Origin: Durusdinium trenchii
Taxonomy: Eukaryota > Sar > Dinophyceae > Suessiales > Symbiodiniaceae
Reading direction: 5' to 3'
Assembly: GCA_963970005.1 (NCBI GenBank)
Contig: CAXAMN010023673.1
Location: forward strand, 165,787-229,786
DNA length: 64,000 nt
The notes beneath the pieces were generated by a model, which saw only the letters and a program-made list of their open reading frames with translations, was not told the origin of the DNA and did no database searches. Position 1 is the stretch's first letter, and each line of letters starts with the position of its first letter. The position numbers and the translations under genes are program-made. This document shows, piece after piece, positions 11,601-23,945 of the stretch.

Positions 11601-12255
11601 TAATGGTTTTATCCTGTTTGCGTGTTACATTTGCATTGTTTTGACAATTCCGAACCATTTGCAAGCTGGCGATGAACTCATATCAACACACATAATTCGT
11701 CGCAAAGACATTGTATTTGTTAGATCTGTCGGAAGGGTCGTTCTTCTTATGGGCTTCACAGGGCGCAACGACATTCTATCCGTGTTGTCAAACTCACCGT
11801 TGCGCAACCCTGTCAGTAGATTGCCGCCAATTGTGAAAATCACCATTGGTATTTTCCAAAACGGCATTCAAACTTTCAGTCCTCAGCTTTACATACTCTG
11901 TGTATTCACGCCGCTCCGCAGCAAGGTCCGCCGGCACCGCCATGAAGCAGTTGCCCAACAAAAACGGCGAATAGCGAGGTTTTGGAGGTTGACGTTGCCA
12001 AAAACGCCACTACGTACCGTATTTTACAGTGTTTTTGTGCTCTGTGAGGCAGAAACCACTGCAAATAGCGATGTTTTTGAGCTTGCCGTGGCCCAAAACA
12101 CCGCTATTTACAGTGTGTTTGAACCTGCTGTCAAAAAAAACACAGAAATATGCGACGTTTTCAACAACATGGTCGCCAAGAACACTGCTATTTGCGAGGT
12201 TTTGGCAGTTTTGCGCAAAGAACTTAAGCCTCAGCAATGTACAAAAACACTATAA
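11512..12255 (+). CDS. Unrecognised open frame ending in a 14-residue repeat
   Basis: An open frame of 247 codons runs from within the GGAT microsatellite to 12255. Its first third is plain and unrecognised. Its last quarter (about residues 163-247) consists of about 4.5 imperfect 14-residue units of the form N-T-x-I-x-x-V-F-x-x-x-V-x-K/Q. The matching DNA unit is 42 bp, so repeat length keeps the frame. No domain, signal peptide or membrane segment was identified. It may be only a minisatellite with period divisible by three; the phrase 'gcccaacaaaaacggcgaa' occurs both inside the frame (about 11953) and just after it (about 12271), which favours a noncoding repeat. No function is proposed. 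Confidence 0.2.
   Translation: MDGWTWMERIWMDGWMEHTVGMRPNTQLDGNGFILFACYICIVLTIPNHLQAGDELISTHIIRRKDIVFVRSVGRVVLLMGFTGRNDILSVLSNSPLRNPVSRLPPIVKITIGIFQNGIQTFSPQLYILCVFTPLRSKVRRHRHEAVAQQKRRIARFWRLTLPKTPLRTVFYSVFVLCEAETTANSDVFELAVAQNTAIYSVFEPAVKKNTEICDVFNNMVAKNTAICEVLAVLRKELKPQQCTKTL
11995..12240. repeat. 42-bp minisatellite
   Basis: About 4.5 diverged units share 'aacacygctatttrcagtg' followed by a T-run and 'gccgtggcc'-like words. The period of 42 bp corresponds to the 14-residue repeat of the overlapping plus frame. Confidence 0.7.
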
Positions 12256-13203
12256 AAAAAACAATGTTTCTGCCCAACAAAAACGGCGAAAGCCGTCACC
12301 CAAACAGCTCCGAAATCACAAAATCTGCCCCCCGACCTCCCGACAAGACACATGGAAAAAAATACGCGTCTCAAAGCCGAAAATCGAAGACCAAAAATCA
12401 AAAAACATAGTGTGTTTTTACTTTTATCTTGCCGGCTCCGGGCGGGCGCATGCGCGAACTAGTCCATTTCGCGCTGTAAAAAACAGTGCTTTTTGAAGTC
12501 CGCCGTCGCGACCTATCAAAAACCCAATTGTTTTCACCAAAAAATGGGACCCCGCTCAGGTAAACCTGTACCTTACAGTTGTTTATGCCATCCGGATGCC
12601 CCGAGCACCTTCGGTGCGGGCGGACTTCCCTTGCTGATTTGATCCACCCAGCGGGGACTGGGCTCATCAGGCCCGCTCAATTTCCAAGAAGCATGCCTTT
12701 GCGCACTGTGCGACGTTCCATTGGGCACCACTCTGGCCTCTTCACCTGCCTAGATTTTAGGCCAGGTGAGTTGAAAAAATTAACCCGGTAATATGTATTA
12801 AGTAAGGAATGTTCCCAGAGGTTCAGAAATAGCTTGGCCACCGCTTGGTATTCTGTTGCTTAACTTGGAGACGCTACCTTGTCGCACTAGCAAACATGCA
12901 GGGTTGCGCTAGGTCTGGCGCTAGGTTCAAATACTTAGGTAAGATTAACAAACAACACATACACACATTGGCAATTAAACTTGTTGAGGTATGAACGGAC
13001 AACCCGGCCTGGTTTGTTGTGATTGTTTATGTAAGCAGGGGCCACCGACACCCATACTGCGGGCACGCTCCCATTGTGTTTCGGATTCTTTGTGCGTGGA
13101 AGAGCTATAGTATAACGATTTCAAAGCTATAGGAAAGCCGGCAGACCGCAACACGTGCTCTTGATGACAGCCAGTTGGTGGCCTGACGCACCGGCAGGGG
13201 AGC

Positions 13204-13246
13204 GCGCTAGATCCGCGCTAGACCCGCGCTAGATGCGCGCTAGACC
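13204..13246. repeat. 11-bp tandem repeat GCGCTAGA
   Basis: Four head-to-tail units of 11 bp begin with GCGCTAGA, followed by TCC, CCC, TGC and CC. Confidence 0.9.
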
Positions 13247-14528
13247 ACTTTGCAACTTTGACCGCTTGGCCAACTGCTTACCAGGGCTACTACTCAATAC
13301 ACTAGAGACATACACGCAAGCGGGTTGCGCTGGGGTGATGAGAGTGAGTGAAAAGACGAGAAGGGCAGTTGGGGTGGGGGGATTTGTATGCGCAAGTAGA
13401 GAGAAGAACGATGGGAAAATCATTTGTCATATCTTGACAACTTCCTGCAAGTTGCATATAAGAGGACTGCTACTTTCAGCTTCACATTTGGAACCCTTCG
13501 ACCTGTAAGTCAGACTGCAGCTATGAAAGGGGCACGCGCAACATACAACCATATACATGAGCAGATGTTGTCTACATGAAAGCCACCGCTTGGATTTGCT
13601 GTGATTTGAAGCTAGGATAACGATTTTAGAACGGGATTTTTTCAGCTCAGGTGTTTAGTAGGTCGCGGGCTGGAAGCTTTCTACAGGTGTTTGCCACATT
13701 TCGTTCCGGTGGTGACATGCTTGTCGTTACTGCCTGCGACTGCGACAAGGTGGGGCTTCGAACACGAGCTGGTTGCCTGGTGATGCGCGCTGTTCTTTTC
13801 TCCCAATGTTTGTTTCCGACTGGCGCGCTGTCACGGCTGATAGCGGCATCTCACTGGTTGTCAAACAAGTCATCCCAATTGAATTTGGATGTTTGCGCCA
13901 AGTTAGTATTGTTCTCATACTTGCGGACAGTTGAAATTTGGAGCAATCTCTGGCAACTTGCGTGTGGGTGGGCGATGGGATTCCATTCAAGAGGCTCCAA
14001 AAGAGCTTGAGACGTAACATAACAAACGCACGTCTGCTGGCCTAAGTACATGGAAGCACCAAGCCAAGACCACGATTCCAACTTGTTCCGGGTAGGACAT
14101 AAAAGGAGGGGAAAATCAAATCTCCGAAGGAACCACACAATATGTACAAGATGGACGTGAATTTGCTACAAGTATAACAAAACGAGGCAAGTGGTAGACA
14201 AGCCCATCGCTACCGAGAACAATGCCTCACGTTCGAGCATCGGAGAAAGGAACATTCAGTAGTTAAAGCGGGCGCTCCACCACCCTGGATTGACATCGCC
14301 AATGCAACATGACGCAACACTGTTGTCTTCGTTGGCGCCGGCATGCATCCTATAGCAACCCCTGCTCCAAACTACAAAAAATAATCACAAGAATACTGCA
14401 AGTTCCCGCAAACCTGTGACTCCAGCGTGTCCACACACACTCGAGATATTGCGCGCGGCGCGCGGAACTGAATGCCACTTGCCACACGGCGACCTAGGTA
14501 ACCATATTCCTGAGAAGTCACGTACACC

Positions 14529-15206
14529 AACACACAAGTGTGTCGAGCGCCATTTCCTTCTGGTGCCCGAATTAGAACTGGAAGTAAAGCGAAAACGAGG
14601 GGTAGGGAAACGAGCCTCAAGAACAACCTAACAAGCCTGATGAAACGCCTAACAAACGAAGAAACCGCAAGAAGGAAAGAGGGGAGGGGTTGGGGGTGGG
14701 GGTTCATTCTCCGTACGCCCGGCGGCATTTAATCCGCGAGCCCGACGGCATATGGTTCAGTTGATTCATTTGGTGGAACACAGTTCAGGTAAACCATAAT
14801 CCCAGAACTCAAGAACGCTAAGTCGATATGTGATTCACGAAGGCTTTAGCGCCTCTCTTGCGAGAGGGTCACACTGTGCACCCAAGTGGGAAAACACAGC
14901 GATACACACTTAGTCACAGGTTCATCCAATGTCATAATCCACAGGGACAGGAACCAGGGAACAGCAAGTTGAAGGGGTCAGCGTACTTGAAGTGTTGAAC
15001 AAAGTTCATAAGCTAGTTACTGAATACATAGCACTCTAGTTGCTGATTACTTAGCGGTTCTTGGTTACGCGCAATAGTTAGGGAGCGGGACTTTAGTCTT
15101 AAACCGCCGGGTAGATTAGACTAGAATCAGAACAGGAACAACAGAAGGAAAGGCGCCGACACACAAGCGTGTCGAGTACCATTTCCGTCTGTCGCCCTAA
15201 TTAGAT
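14529..15206. repeat. Pair of ~50-bp direct repeats
   Basis: Bases 14529-14577 and 15157-15206 share 'acacaagygtgtcgag', 'ccatttcc', 'tct', and 'ccyaattaga'. The 5' half contains a short palindrome (cgacacacaagcgtgtcg in the second copy). The 580 bp between contain nothing recognised. They could be termini of a non-autonomous element or unlinked members of a dispersed family. Confidence 0.6.
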
Positions 15207-15879
15207 CACCAGGTACGTTTGCAGCCCTCGCCTCTTCGGTGGCCATCCACCACTGGTGAGAGGGATAGCCTACTGCAGATTGTAGTTTAAAAATTAAACT
15301 CCTGGACACGGAGTGCGACACACACACATATGTCGCATCCAACAGCGACCCGTCTCTGTCCCAGTTTGTTTGTTTGGTTGGTTGGGATTCTTCCCTGAAG
15401 CGCTGTCCCCTCTGCCAAATTGTCAAGGTGGGCTCCAAGTGAGTACGTCCCCACACCTGCTTGTAAAGCTCCATGGCACTCGCAGAGCTGGTTGCACCTT
15501 GCTTGCACCAGGCATTCCACACACCTTTTATATCGTCGGACGGCGACTCGGCGCATCTTCGGTTTCGAGGCCCGTACCAAGCGTCAGCCCATTCCGGAAG
15601 GGTGTCACCTGGACAAGCAAATGACGCAAGTCTGAAGTTTGAATCTTTCACCCGCGGTATATGTAAATATGTACAATGTAATATATATGTGTGTGTATGG
15701 GTGTGGATTACACCTGCATAGGCTCCAGAAAGCAATTAACCCTAAAAACAACTAGACGACGGTTGGCCTGAGAGCGAGACAGGCGATTGTCAAGCACTTC
15801 CGAGCAAGGAAATAGTCAAAATCGAGTTGTCCAAGAGCCATGACACCTTTATATTAAGAGAAAAGATATGTAGAAAGAG

Positions 15880-16050
15880 AGAAAGAGAGGGCGGATGTGA
15901 AGGAGTGACAGTGTGGATGCGCAGGTGTGATATAGATGCGCAGATGTGTGAGTGTGTGGAGGTAGAGAGGTAGATCTGCAGGTGTGAGCGTGTGAAGATG
16001 TAAATGTACAGAGGTGAGGGGGCGCAGACGTAGATGCGCAGATGAAACGG
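15880..16050. repeat. GTG/GATGCGCAG minisatellite
   Basis: Irregular repeats of 'gatgcgcagrtgtg' and 'gaggtagagagg' cover about 170 bp. The minus-strand His/Leu/Thr-rich translation is a product of the repeat. Confidence 0.7.
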
Positions 16051-16460
16051 CAGCGCAACGTTGTGGTTCAGGAGTGCGAACCTTGGTGTATCTCTTGTTG
16101 TGCAAGCACATGGACCGCCAATCATCCCGCTCGCCAGCGACACGCCGGCATGTTTCGCGCTCCCCAACGGCGCCACGCAGACGCACTTTCCATACCAATT
16201 TCTTACATGGGGGGTTTTTAGACTCTCTCAAGTGGGAGACAAGGCAGCAGCGGCAGCGGTGGAGCCCTGTAGCTTTCAGCTATCTGGGGAAATCACAAAA
16301 AACTTGAGCCACTAGTTAGACAAGCCACGGCGATAGGGGTCAGAGTGGGAGTTTGAGCACATCATCTTCGCAGCATCCTTTGAACTTCCCTTGTTCTAAG
16401 GTTCTTTGTAAAGAGAACTTGAGGCACTAGTGGAGGTCAGGTAATTTTGAAATGCAAGAT

Positions 16461-16720
16461 TGGAGGTCTAAGGGGAGAAGAGAGGTTTCAACAAAGGAGA
16501 GTCTGAAAGGAAGGCCGAGAGAGATCGAGAAACATGCAAAAAATAGCATCACAGGCATTGCCTTGTTCAGCCTCAGGGTTACCTTTAGGTTACACACATT
16601 TTACAAAAAAGGACACCTTGTTCAATGGTCAAAAGGTTGCAGAAGAGATTTGAGGCTTAAGAAAAGAAGACAGGTTTCAACAGAAGAGAATGTGAAAGGA
16701 AGGTTCAGAGAGGTCGAGGG
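16461..16720. repeat. Direct duplication of ~75 bp
   Basis: The segments at about 16461-16530 and 16644-16720 share 'gaggtttcaacaaaggagag'-like sequence and 'tgaaaggaagg' followed by 'gagaggtcgag'. Other short phrases are shared with 16266-16295 and 17185-17215 ('tagctttcagctaactgggg'), so the region was built by repeated local duplication. Confidence 0.6.
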
Positions 16721-17019
16721 GCGTACAAGTCAAGTGTGCAAAGGGGTTGTAAGCATCCTACAAGCCATGTAATCCTTTTCCTGTCCTGTACATGTTTCTG
16801 ATTGAAGCCGCCGGGGCCCCGCAGCGGGCACCGACACCAGATCGTTATTGGCTGCGCAATCTGCTTGCCGCTGCGCCCCGGCACTAGATCTATATTTCCA
16901 TCACGCCGTCTTTCCAAAAGTAAGTTTAAACAACATGTAAGGAGGCCAGTGGGCAAACAGCGCAGCAGCGGCACACAAAAGGCCGAAAAACAAGCAGAAA
17001 GTGGGCAGAGAAGTAGGGA

Positions 17020-17072
17020 GACAAAGCAGCAGCAGCCAGCAGCAGCAGCAAGCAGCAGCAGCAGCAGCACAC
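17020..17072. repeat. CAG trinucleotide tract
   Basis: About 50 bp of CAG/AGC units with two interruptions. No coding context is seen. Confidence 0.9.
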
Positions 17073-19861
17073 AAAACGCCGAACACACAGACGAGTGCGG
17101 AGACAAGTGAGAAGACACATGGCAGAAGCAGCTGTGGACCAAAACGCCAATCAGCCACCCACTCACTGAGAAGCAAGAGCTCCTATAGCTTTCAGCTAAC
17201 TGGGGAATATACATGTACATACAGAGAACAAAGGTTGAAACCTTCAACGCACACTGACTAGCGCATACCACCGTCTGCTTGCTGTATACAATATACTAAT
17301 ATACAATGTGATTCACTTGAAAGACGTGGCCATAGCCGGTTGTCATGTGTGGTGATTCCGTGCGTCTCGGGAATGCTTGCGCAACCCTTGTGTCTGAACT
17401 GTTTTGGAAACTTCTTTCGAGCTCCATCATGTGCTGGCTTTGACTTGCTACTTGCAAGGTATGTTGGTGAGATGTTGAAACAGGTGTCCTATGACCTATG
17501 ATCTTTTGGCAAAGTGTTGCGGTTCTGAAACTTTCGTTGAGAGTTCATGATGTTGCCACCACAACAAACATATCATGAAGAAAGGTCTGGGAATGGTACA
17601 GGATGTTCAACTATCACAACAGTGAATTTGGTCCCGTTCCTTCATCTGGCTTTGCGGAAGGGTCTCTTGCTGATTGCTTCTGTTAGCATCTATATTGTGC
17701 GTTTTGCAAGATTGAAACACAAGCGTGATCTTCCTGAGATCGAAGCACTAAACATCACAGCCGGACCTCCCAGCCTCAAAAGCGCAGGCGAAACTCATGT
17801 CTTGTACACTGCAGCTGTTTGCACATGTCCATTCTTCAGGTGTCCTATGTAAGTTCGTATAGAATCCAAAACTACTAGCACGTATTCACTGCTTAGCTTT
17901 CTAAACCCCTGAACTGTCTGAATTCGACCTTGCGCCTTGCATGGGGCTATGTGCGTTTCAGGCGGTGGCCCACCGGCCACTATGACTGGCAAGCTTGGCA
18001 GCTCGAAAGCCATACTGCCTGGTGGCAGCTCGAAAGCCATCTGTACGACGACTTCGTACACACGCATAGAGCCTCGCCTTTTGTTCGGCCAAAACTGATG
18101 TGGATTTTGGAAAATCTATATACGCTCAGCAGCTGCGGAAAGGACATTCACAAGTTTAGGGACATGTGGCACGCTTTGCTGTGACTTCACATACATTGAC
18201 ATTTGCAAGAACACGGTGGGTTGCACTTCATGTACACCAAGCTCCGCCGATATGAATCGTCCCATTCCGTGTGGTTGTAAACGGGTTGTGCCTCAGGGAG
18301 CTTCATGGAAAGTCAAACGCAGGAACGCGAAACAAGACTTGTGAAAGCAAACAGGTCAACTAAGATCATCAGGAAGAAAGGCAATGATTGTTCAACCACA
18401 TCAAATGTCGTGATGTTGTTATATATATGTTATTAAGTTGGTTCCAACACTGCCAACCAGCATGCCCAATGGACACCTAGGTGTTTATCCTGGAGTTGTT
18501 CCGTTGAGGTATCGCATGCGACACTCGGAGGCAAGCTTTGACAATTGCCTGATTTCTTGGGGATGGCTGCAATAGGGAGCTTCTATGTTGATTGCTCATT
18601 GGTTGGGTGCTATGATTGGGTTTACCAAAACATAACAATCCAAAATGCTCTTTGCAGGCGTTGCTGAGCTAGCTCAATGCGACAATGCAAGCAGGCTTGA
18701 TTGCCCGGAGGGAGAGCTTTGCCAGCCGCGCAATTCAATGATCAATCCAGGCCAGTTCCGGATCCTACATTCCCACATCCTGTGACACTGTTGGACAAAT
18801 GCCTACAGCGCAACCAAAACGCCAACCGCCAACCTCCCTCCTGACGTATCTCTTTGAAAAGAAACCGCATGACCCACCCTGATCCCCTATGCAAATACCT
18901 CGCCAATGTGCTGCTTCGACCTGGAAACCTCAAGGCCACATAAGGCTACTGGACACCTCGAAAGGAAACTCGACCCGAGTCATGCCACATGCCACATCCC
19001 TGTCACAGCTTCCGCTTTCCCCTTGCCAAGAATCTTTAAACGAAACCACTCCCCTTAGTTGCTTTCCTATATGGATTATATAGTTGAAGCCCGCCCTGAA
19101 GTTCCTTTCAATTAAGTCTGTTCTTGTACAATCGCATGTCTGGCACTAGTAACTAGTCATGGTATGTCGCCGCACGATGCCGCACTCACATACGTAGTTG
19201 ACACATGTTGACACCACCTAAGTCTCAAATGAAGCGCCCTTGCACCCTGCCTGCTGGATTCGTCTAAGGATTGCGTGGTTCTCCTCGACAAGGACACAAG
19301 ACAGTTGAAAAATGTTGAAAGCATGCTTTCTTTTTTGAAAATCAGCTTGTGCAAGGAAGCTTTGCGTCAACACACAAGATGCATGTCACGCATGTCAAAC
19401 AATGGAATCCTGGGTGATCCGGGAGAGCTCTGCTTTTCGAGCATCCCGCACAAGGCTCACGGGCCCACTGTGAGAACCTAGCTGAGTGGATTCGAGAGCC
19501 AAAGGTTCCCACACAAACCAAGGGCGAGGCGGGCTGCTCCAGATTTCACAGAGGGAGTCTTCATGATATCGGACCTTCAAGCGAACAAACATTCAGCGGC
19601 CAGGAGCTGCTTGGTGTCCATCCCATCCCTGGTGACCGTAACCCATCCCTGCCAACAGCAGTCCAGAATCAACCTGTCATTATGAATGAGCTATAGACTA
19701 TTTTCCTTCGCCGCCCACCGGCCACCGGCGACCACCGAAACGAAATCAACCGCCACCAAACTTGTCCGGGCCACAGTCATAAACACTTGGAGATCGTGAG
19801 CAATGCTCTAAATATCTCTGTATATGGGGGTTGTCCAACAAAGCTCTTCTTTTTGAGCTTG

Positions 19862-20215
19862 TATCGCCGGCCTTTCGCGACCCTTTCGCGTTTGCAGAAA
19901 AACCACAGGTTTTCCTTTCGCGCATTGTGATGAGCTTGTTCCATTGCACTGAGTTCACAGTGTTTGGACGTCTAAATCCCTTTTAGTTTCAAGGCTTATT
20001 TCAAGGCCATGGATGGGCAAATGCCCTTCCAGGCAATGCGCTCTTTCGCGGGCCTACCGCCGGCCTTTCGCAGCCCTTTCGCGAAAATCCATGTTTCTGT
20101 TCGGGAAAAAGGATGTGTCATGTATTATGCACATTGTATGTAAGTCTAGGTTGGCACATGTCTTTCGCTGTCCTATCGCCGGCCTTTCGCGGACTGCAGT
20201 TTCCCTTTCGCGACA
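19862..20215. repeat. CTTTCGCG-rich repeat, three copies
   Basis: The word CGCCGGCCTTTCGC occurs at 19865-19878, 20058-20071 and 20177-20190. Each is followed within 5-25 bases by CCCTTTCGCG, and further CTTTCGCG words lie at about 19914 and 20041. Spacing between copies (about 190 and 120 bp) is irregular, so this is a clustered motif family and not a tight tandem array. Confidence 0.75.
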
Positions 20216-20219
20216 TGTT

Positions 20220-23200
20220 TGTTTTAACAGTTGATCGAAATTCCTTCACTGGCAATAACGGACGGCCCTCATATAATGTATATATATATAAATCTCTTCT
20301 GCTGAGGCTACTAATTGAGAATCATCTGATTTATGCCTTTGTCATCGTCCCTTCTGGGAGAATCGATACAGGGAGCACCAACAAAACAAGAGTCGCTTGC
20401 CTATCGTTGGTTGCAGTTTTGCAGGTGGCATAGCGTTCCCAAGGAATATTAGGTGGATACCACTGCGTTAGTTCTCTGATGCAGCATGTTTTGTTGCTGT
20501 TTAATGTTGGTGTCACATGGTGTCACATCATTGGTGTTGTTGTTGCTGTTGTAGCTGTCGTCGCCGTCGTCTGTCGTGGTAACATGTACCTTGCAGAGGT
20601 CAAAACATTCCCAATCCTGTGTCGGACAAGAAGACCACAGCCATTTTTTGTTGCCCTCTAGTTCCTGGTGTGCCTTTCGATTTTTTATCCAACTGCACCC
20701 TTCTACTTGTAGGTGTGTTTTGCTTCCTGCTTGCGCCCTGTGTATCTTTGTTAATTGGGGGAGTGTGCTTTCCAACAAAGATATGGGTCTGGCCACGCTA
20801 ACCCATCATCCAGCTGGCCTGATGTGCACGAGGATCCCCAAGTGTTTTGAAGGGTTTCCCTTCTCAGGGCTTCCTGCTGGGAGTGAGTAAGTATCAACCA
20901 AGATTGAACTCTTCAACTACTTCGCGTGGACGTCCACTGCAGGCCAGTCCCAACAAACCACCCCCAAAGCGACCACAAGTCACAAGGCACATCTGCCATC
21001 ATCGTTCTTCTTTAGGCTTCGCTTGAAAGACACTCACGACAAGTGAGCGAACGGCAAAGCCTCCAGGCAAACTACGGACCTTCTGTGCGCGGCTCTCGAT
21101 TCTGGTACTTCGCTATATCGTCTTGCGGGGTTCTGAGTGGTTTGGGTACATAACGATATCCCTCGCAGCTTTTGACATGTGGGCAAATGTTATATCAGTT
21201 GTGTCAAACGGAAGCTTGGCAGCAGCCGACAAGCAGCTCTTGTCAAAGGAGCCGGCCCCTTTCTAGCAGTTGCGTGCCGTTGTAGAACGAAATTTCATGG
21301 TCAAACATGTTTGTCAGTACCAATGCACTGACTGCTTCGCCAAGGGGGATGTTGCCAACCTGTCTTCCACATGACCCATGCGAACTTGTGAGAACTTTGG
21401 CTTCAATGTTCGTCACCTAAGTGGGGAGGTGACCACAACGGCATTTGCGCAACAAGCGGTTATCGTTTCTGTATCGACTTGGTTATCGATCAACGACTAG
21501 GATCTTTGTCGGAAACCGAGCGAGGAAGCCTTGCACAGGAGGCTGCAGAAACAAAGGGAGCGTTGCGCAGCCTGCCACGAGCGCAAACAACTTGCCTGTG
21601 GCCAGTCAGTACCATAGCTTCCTTGCGCGTAGCGAGCCAATGGTGCAAACAGTTTGCCTTTGACCACCCAGTCCACTAGCTTCGTCGCATGCGCCCGCGT
21701 TGTGGAACTTATTGAGGCAATCATGCTCAACTTGTTGCAAGTGGAACATGAAGTCATAATTCAAGTTATCGATTTTGGTAGTTCACTGTATCGCTTTTCA
21801 GGGTTTTGGTTAACCTACATCGTTAAACTCTTACATGAACAGTTTCGCCTATTGCTCAAGTGAAGGTGGGCAGCTCAGTCCCATCTTCATCTTCAAACAA
21901 AATGCACACAGGTTCATGCTGCAAGAACACTGAGATTCCCTGCATCTTCTGAAGGAGAATTCGATTGTCACGATCGATTGCATGGTACCTGTGAGGCAAC
22001 AAGCACGAGTGGTTGCTGTTGAAGACTCGACAAGAGCAAAAAGTAGCAAGAAGTGTTATTAGACTAGACCAAACAATAGCACTACAAGAAGTGCTAGAGG
22101 GAGGAGAAGGAGAAGAAGAAGAAGGAAAAAAAAAGAGTTGGCCTCTCTTCTAGAAGCTGCTCCTGGCACTTGACCCTACTTGTGACTTGTCCTGTTTGTC
22201 CTGTCATTCTGCACACTAGTCAGTTCCAGTGGGTCAAGAGTCCCAACTGTGAGATAATACAGCTGCTCCGCACCCTCTTCAGGTTGTTCCGCACATGGTC
22301 GAGCGCCATGGTTTCCGGCGGGCGCGTATCAATCTGAGGAGTGCAAACAGTGCAAAGTCGCCAGAACAATCGCATTGCGCCAGCTAAAGCAAATGGCCTG
22401 CGGCTTCATGTTCCTTATGCGAGTCTTCATCATTTCTTGTTCGCGTTGTCGCACACGAGCTGCACATGCTTTGTTGGCTACCTCAGTTTTGGGCATTGCA
22501 CCTTGACCCCACTCAACTAGACAAAGTCGACATAAACGTTAGGTTTCCCTCGATTTCCTTAGGAGCCCAAAGGAACCCGAGGGAACTCAAGGAAGCCTGA
22601 TGCAAGGGTTTCTTCATGGAAGCCTGAGCTCTTCTGCATCGATGCTGTACTCGTAGCGGCCTACTTAACAGCTACCCTTGCAACCTCTTACCTCTCCTAA
22701 ACTCTCCTCTTCAAAGACTAACCCCAGTCTATTTTCTGATATTTATATATATAAACATATCATTATACTGCGTATATACGTTTCTTCTTAAATAAGTATA
22801 TATATATATAACATTTATACCGGAAGCAAGTGTTTTTGCTCAAACAACATTCAGCACAGCGCCAAGTTTGGCTTCATACCTTGGTCGATCTGGAGTGGGC
22901 AGTCGAGACTGTCAACTCAAATCTACCGCTTGATGCTGAGACTGCGACCACTGTCGGAAGTGAAACCGATGTCTCCGATGTCTATTTCTACACAACTAGG
23001 CCCAATCACTCAGAATGTATATCCAAATATCCTAGATTTCCTTCAACAGGTTTGGAGGTTTGATGCTCTGCTGAGGTACTGCAAATTTTTCGGCGACACT
23101 CTCAGAGCCAAAAGGAAGATCACAGAGAGTCCTAGTAGTGGCTTGCTGCAGCTGCCCAAAAAAGTTTCACAAGGTACTCTCTGAGCGGTTGCTCTTTTTT

Positions 23201-23700
23201 GGTTCTTGGTGGACCACAACAGAATGCGCCGCATACCTGATGCTTGAAGTGCACCGCTTGCAATACAGCCATATGCAAATTTCAAGGTTGACAAGGCGGC
23301 ATGCGCAAGCCACAATCAAGCACAAGGGCGGTCACTTCTCGTCTGTGACTGTCGGAAACCCTTGCCACTGTGTGTGCACACGTATTTGATGTCTGCGACC
23401 TGCAGGGCACTTGCGGTAAATGCTGCATATTTCCAGTTTTGGAAGTGCCTTGCAACATCTTGAGACAAAATGCACTTGAACTGGACTTTTAAAAAATGCA
23501 TCCCAACCCAATCTGATCCAGCTATATACTCGTTGGACCCCCCATGAATTTCACATGGAGGGGGTCAGTCCTAGCCATTCTTTAGTGATTTCCTGCTTCT
23601 ACAGGTCTCGATCCTGCTTCTACCTGTTGTGAGGAGTCCCAAACGCAAACGAAAGCATACAAAAACTATCAAAACTAAGTTTATTGAACAACTATTGCAT
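20220..23700. other. No gene recognised
   Basis: TA-rich tracts lie at about 20277-20291 and 22738-22812, with a purine run near 22100-22135. A hairpin of C and G runs is at about 23535-23560 ('ggaccccccatg' against 'catggagggggtc'). No protein match is seen on either strand. Confidence 0.55.
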
Positions 23701-23729
23701 TCTGAAGCTATCTTTTGATCTTTTGTATG

Positions 23730-23910
23730 CGGTTCATAGCTTAGCTATGGCCTCTTAGAGGACTTAGTACTTACCTGGCTCATCCAAAGGCAAGTGTTTC
23801 ATTTGAGCATCCCTCAAGACTCAGTTTGAGCTATGCAGTTACGCAGCTTAGCTACGGCCTCTTAGAGGACTTAGTCCTTACCCGGAACATACGAAGGCAA
23901 GGGCTTCGTG
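23730..23910 (-). repeat. Two direct copies of a ~70-bp segment downstream of RNase H
   Basis: The segments at about 23735-23800 and 23845-23910 share 'gcttagctayggcctcttag' and the following 'aggacttagt', then 'ttacc' and 'gaaggcaagg'-like ends. On the minus strand they lie just past the end of the copia-type RNase H. The copy nearest the RNase H reads as its C-terminal tail (LPSYVPGK), so the other looks like a local duplication of the element's 3' end. Confidence 0.6.
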
Positions 23911-23945
23911 GCATACTGCAACAGTTTCAACGCGGCAGGCCACTT

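Larger units (their letters stand above)
12260..19855. other. Gene-poor stretch, no gene recognised
   Basis: No open frame in this 7.6 kb resembles a known protein. Within it are several small repeats listed separately (11-bp tandem at 13204, direct repeat pair 14529/15157, GTG-rich minisatellite at 15880, duplication at 16.46/16.65 kb, CAG tract at 17020). Short TA tracts occur near 15660 and 18420. Spliced exons of an unknown gene could be hidden, since dinoflagellate splice sites are degenerate. Confidence 0.5.
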
